Shown piece by piece: positions 62,201 through 64,000 of a DNA stretch of 64,000 nucleotides. Below the pieces are notes generated by a model that was not told the origin of the DNA, searched no databases, and worked only from the letters and a program-made list of their open reading frames with translations. The DNA comes from Candidatus Flexifilum affinis (GTDB taxonomy: Bacteria; Chloroflexota; Anaerolineae; Aggregatilineales; Phototrophicaceae), in the NCBI GenBank assembly GCA_016713325.1, contig JADJPJ010000017.1, positions 124,001-188,000 on the forward strand, given 5' to 3'. Both the position numbers and the translations under genes were made by a program. Positions within the stretch are counted from its first letter, which is position 1, and each line of letters starts with the position of its first letter.

Positions 62201-62761
62201 CTTCGATGAGCACGGCGGCGCTCTTGCCCTGGATGGCCCGGACGCCGGTCAGCGCCTCGAAGACGACCAGCCCCAGGCTGTAAATGTCCGTGGCCGCCGT
62301 CACCTGCCCACCGCGGATCTGCTCGGGGGCGATGTAGGCCAGCGAGCCGACGAACTTGCCATCTGATGGATGACGCCGGCCTGGTGGGCGACTTGCAGCG
62401 CCGAGGCGATCTGCTCCAGCAGGCGAGCGGCGGCCTCGACGGTCAGCGGGCGCTCCTGGAGCGCGTCGCGCAGGGTACGCGCCAGCCAGCGAAAGACCAG
62501 GAATGCGCCGTCGTCGTTCTGCCAGTAATCGTAGAGTGGGATGATGTGGGGGTGTTCCAGCCGGGCGACGAGCTGCGCTTCCTGCTCGAAACGGCGGCGG
62601 AATTCCGGTTGGGCGGCCATTTCCGAGGAAATGACCTTGACCGCCACCTCGCGGCCGATGGGCTGCTGCACGGCACGGTAGATCACGGAACTGCCGCCCG
62701 TGGCGACCTGCTCGCGGATCTCATAGCCGTTGACGACCTGCCCCACCAGCGCGCCGAGCAT
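59262..62761 (-). pseudogene. Decayed Ser/Thr kinase - LuxR - STAND - TPR regulator
   Basis: Remnant of one large regulator. ATG 62761 begins a kinase N-lobe ('GYEIREQVATGGSSVIYRAV', 'REVAVKVISSEM', 'EHPHIIPLYDYW'). At about 62362 the frame breaks right after 'AGVIH', and the next frame resumes at 'GKFVGSLAYIAPEQIRGG', so the catalytic loop and DFG are gone. A LuxR helix-turn-helix follows ('LTERELDVLRLMAEGLTNAG'), then a STAND domain starting at 'VLLVLDNFEHLLDG'; the Walker A part present in the paralogue at 19235-22006 is missing. TPR repeats follow, with frameshifts near 60100-60180, 59745 and 59700, ending 'LWETVRDLLES' at 59262. Confidence 0.87.
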
Positions 62762-62852
62762 GGCGCCCCCTTCGCAATCGTCCCGCCGGGATGCGGATGA
62801 TCTCATTATAGCGCGAGGGCAGTCACGGTGGGGAAGACCTCGGGTCAGCGCC

Positions 62853-62912
62853 GCCGGAGAATGGAATTCTCCGGCTACCACCAGGGGTGTGAGAAACCGG
62901 CTGAAGCCGGTT
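62853..62912. repeat. Double palindrome repeat
   Basis: GCCGGAGAAT-GGA-ATTCTCCGGC (62853-62875) and AACCGGC-TGAA-GCCGGTT (62895-62912) lie side by side. The 62762-63110 gap between the decayed regulator and the TIR gene contains these and the repeat at 63007-63039, but no gene. Confidence 0.7.
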
Positions 62913-63006
62913 CCACGAGCGGACACACCCGTCACCCGATAAAGCCTAACGCGCGATCTCCGCTGCGGGAACCCTCTTCAAAGGATATTTCGTGCGTTCA
63001 GGATAA

Positions 63007-63039
63007 CCCGACGTTGAACAATTCTGCGCCAACGTCGGG
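63007..63039. repeat. Inverted repeat upstream of the TIR gene
   Basis: CCCGACGTTG and CAACGTCGGG are perfect inverted repeats with a 13-nt spacer, about 70 bp before the TIR-protein start. It could be an operator or a terminator for upstream transcripts. Confidence 0.5.
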
Positions 63040-63110
63040 CGGCAGCTTGCGCTGCGTTGCTATCACTCGTTAATATTGGCCGGCATGTTACGCCGCTGGA
63101 GTCCGCTGCT

Positions 63111-64000
63111 ATGAAGTTGTTCGTCAGTTATTCGCGCGATGATGCCGCCTGGGTCTATGAGCTGTGGCGCGCGCTCCGCGACGAGAACCACGACGCCTGG
63201 ATCGACAAGTTCATCAAAGCCGCCGCCGACTGGTGGGAGACCATCCTCCAGCAGATCGAAGCCGCTGACGGTGTGATCTACATCATGACCTCGCGCTCGG
63301 TGGAGTCGGTCTACTGCCGGGCCGAGATCGACTTTGCTCTCGCGCTCAACAAGCCGATCCTGCCGCTGATGCTCAAGCCGTGCGACTATCCGCCGGTGCT
63401 GGATAGACGCCGGGTGCAGTTTCAGCGCATCGCCGATCTCTCGCTCGACCGGGTGCTGTTCAAGATCGAACAGGGGTTGGGCGACATTCGCGTCGATCGT
63501 CTGAACGGCAAGTATGCGCCAACGGCCGCCGCTCGACCTCCGGTGCCGGCTCCTGATGGCGCGAATGTCGAAGACCTGTACGAACTGTTTGGCATGGCCG
63601 AAGAGGCCAATGCCGCCGGGGCCGTTCACCAGGCCGATCGGTTCTTCCAGCAGGTGATCGACGCCGATCCGACTCCCGATGGTGTGGGCGCGGCAGCGCG
63701 GGAACGGTTGGCCGAGATTCGCACGGAGAGAGAACGCCTGGCGGCCCGCGACAAAATCGCCCGTATGGTCGAGCCGCCGACTCTGATCGCCGGCGCGCGG
63801 GCGCTCTGGAAGACCTATAAAACAAAGTACGGTTTGAGCGACGAGGACGATGTGGCGCTCGACGCCCTCCTCGTGGTCGGCATGACATCGGCTGGCTCTG
63901 CTCCGGCTTCTCCTGCTGCCGTTGCTCCGCCGGTTGTCGGCGTGTCGTCCCCGCCGCCCGCGTCCGTTCTCCGCCTGCCCGATCCCTTTCGCCTGGATCG
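63111..64000 (+). CDS. TIR-domain protein (3' end outside window)
   Basis: N-terminal 296 residues of a larger protein. Residues 1-130 are a TIR domain: 'MKLFVSYSRDDAAWVYELWR', 'DAWIDKF', 'ADGVIYIMTSRSVESVYCRA' and 'EIDFALALNKPILPLMLKPC'. The Glu in 'YCRAEIDFAL' has the position of the catalytic residue of TIR NADases. Residues ~150-240 are helical and Ala/Glu-rich; a Pro/Ala/Ser linker leads to 'SVLRLPDPFRLDR' at the edge, where a second domain should begin. GGAG lies nine bases upstream of the ATG. TIR proteins in bacteria act in phage defence or signalling; which applies here depends on the missing part. Confidence 0.88.
   Translation, partial: MKLFVSYSRDDAAWVYELWRALRDENHDAWIDKFIKAAADWWETILQQIEAADGVIYIMTSRSVESVYCRAEIDFALALNKPILPLMLKPCDYPPVLDRRRVQFQRIADLSLDRVLFKIEQGLGDIRVDRLNGKYAPTAAARPPVPAPDGANVEDLYELFGMAEEANAAGAVHQADRFFQQVIDADPTPDGVGAAARERLAEIRTERERLAARDKIARMVEPPTLIAGARALWKTYKTKYGLSDEDDVALDALLVVGMTSAGSAPASPAAVAPPVVGVSSPPPASVLRLPDPFRLD

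Overview
The window looks like a piece of a GC-rich Chloroflexota (Anaerolineae-like) chromosome. The clues are secreted proteins with Thr/Pro stalks ending in dockerin-like repeats, LuxR-STAND-TPR giant regulators, many carbohydrate ABC importers, F420/deazaflavin-type oxidoreductases, an ECF42 sigma factor with its DGPF partner, and a P1B-4 metal ATPase. This assignment is an inference from gene content; there is no rRNA or other taxonomic marker gene. I saw no rRNA, tRNA, CRISPR array, prophage or complete insertion sequence.

Layout. 1-5437 (minus): a sugar-uptake operon running lacI - glycoside hydrolase - binding protein - two permeases, the last one cut by the window edge. 5.7-8.6 kb (minus): an SH3/CARDB lipoprotein, a stand-alone propeptide-like protein and a trypsin-like protease carrying the same propeptide module. 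8.7-10.4 kb (plus): three small hypotheticals. 10.6-14.9 kb (plus): an oligopeptide-type ABC importer whose second permease carries an unusual inserted domain. 14.9-17.6 kb (minus): a P1B-4 ATPase and a DUF5666-like exported protein. 17.8-19.2 kb: gatA. 19.2-24.3 kb (minus): a 923-residue STAND regulator and three hypothetical, deazaflavin or J-domain genes. 24.6-28.3 kb (plus): an AglEFG-like alpha-glucoside importer. 28.5-30.2 kb (minus): ECF42 sigma factor plus DGPF protein. 30.4-34.1 kb (minus): sdhB, sdhA and a fused sdhCD. 34.3-37.6 kb: mmsA, two GNAT acetyltransferases and a helical hypothetical. 37.6-39.9 kb: a large membrane protein. 40.0-43.5 kb (plus): a pyrimidine/hydantoin-type pair (LLM oxidoreductase, frameshifted, and dihydropyrimidinase) separated by a nearly pure G/C tract and a four-helix-bundle gene between inverted repeats. 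43.6-47.6 kb (plus): two tandem metzincin-dockerin paralogues. 47.6-52.6 kb: small poorly known genes, a GH13 glucosidase and a broken MntA-like gene. 52.6-59.0 kb: esterase, nitroreductase, PPC-repeat protein, a DUF6391-like gene, holA, a GlsB/YeaQ-like protein and a TPR protein. 59.3-62.8 kb (minus): a decayed kinase-LuxR-STAND-TPR gene. 63.1-64.0 kb: the start of a TIR-domain protein.

How it fits together. Three binding-protein-dependent importers, a LacI regulator, two glycosidases and the metzincin-dockerin proteins point to a heterotroph that processes external polymers and imports sugars and peptides. Carbon then reaches the TCA cycle (sdh) and propanoyl-/acetyl-CoA (mmsA). In all three ABC operons a stable stem-loop sits between the binding-protein gene and the first permease gene, which would favour excess binding protein. 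A second theme is damage: frameshifts, an amber codon and internal deletions cluster between 40 and 62 kb, next to a 430-bp G/C-only stretch that may be a sequencing or assembly artefact. Several dispersed palindromic repeat families lie between genes, and one copy has been absorbed in frame into a membrane-protein gene.
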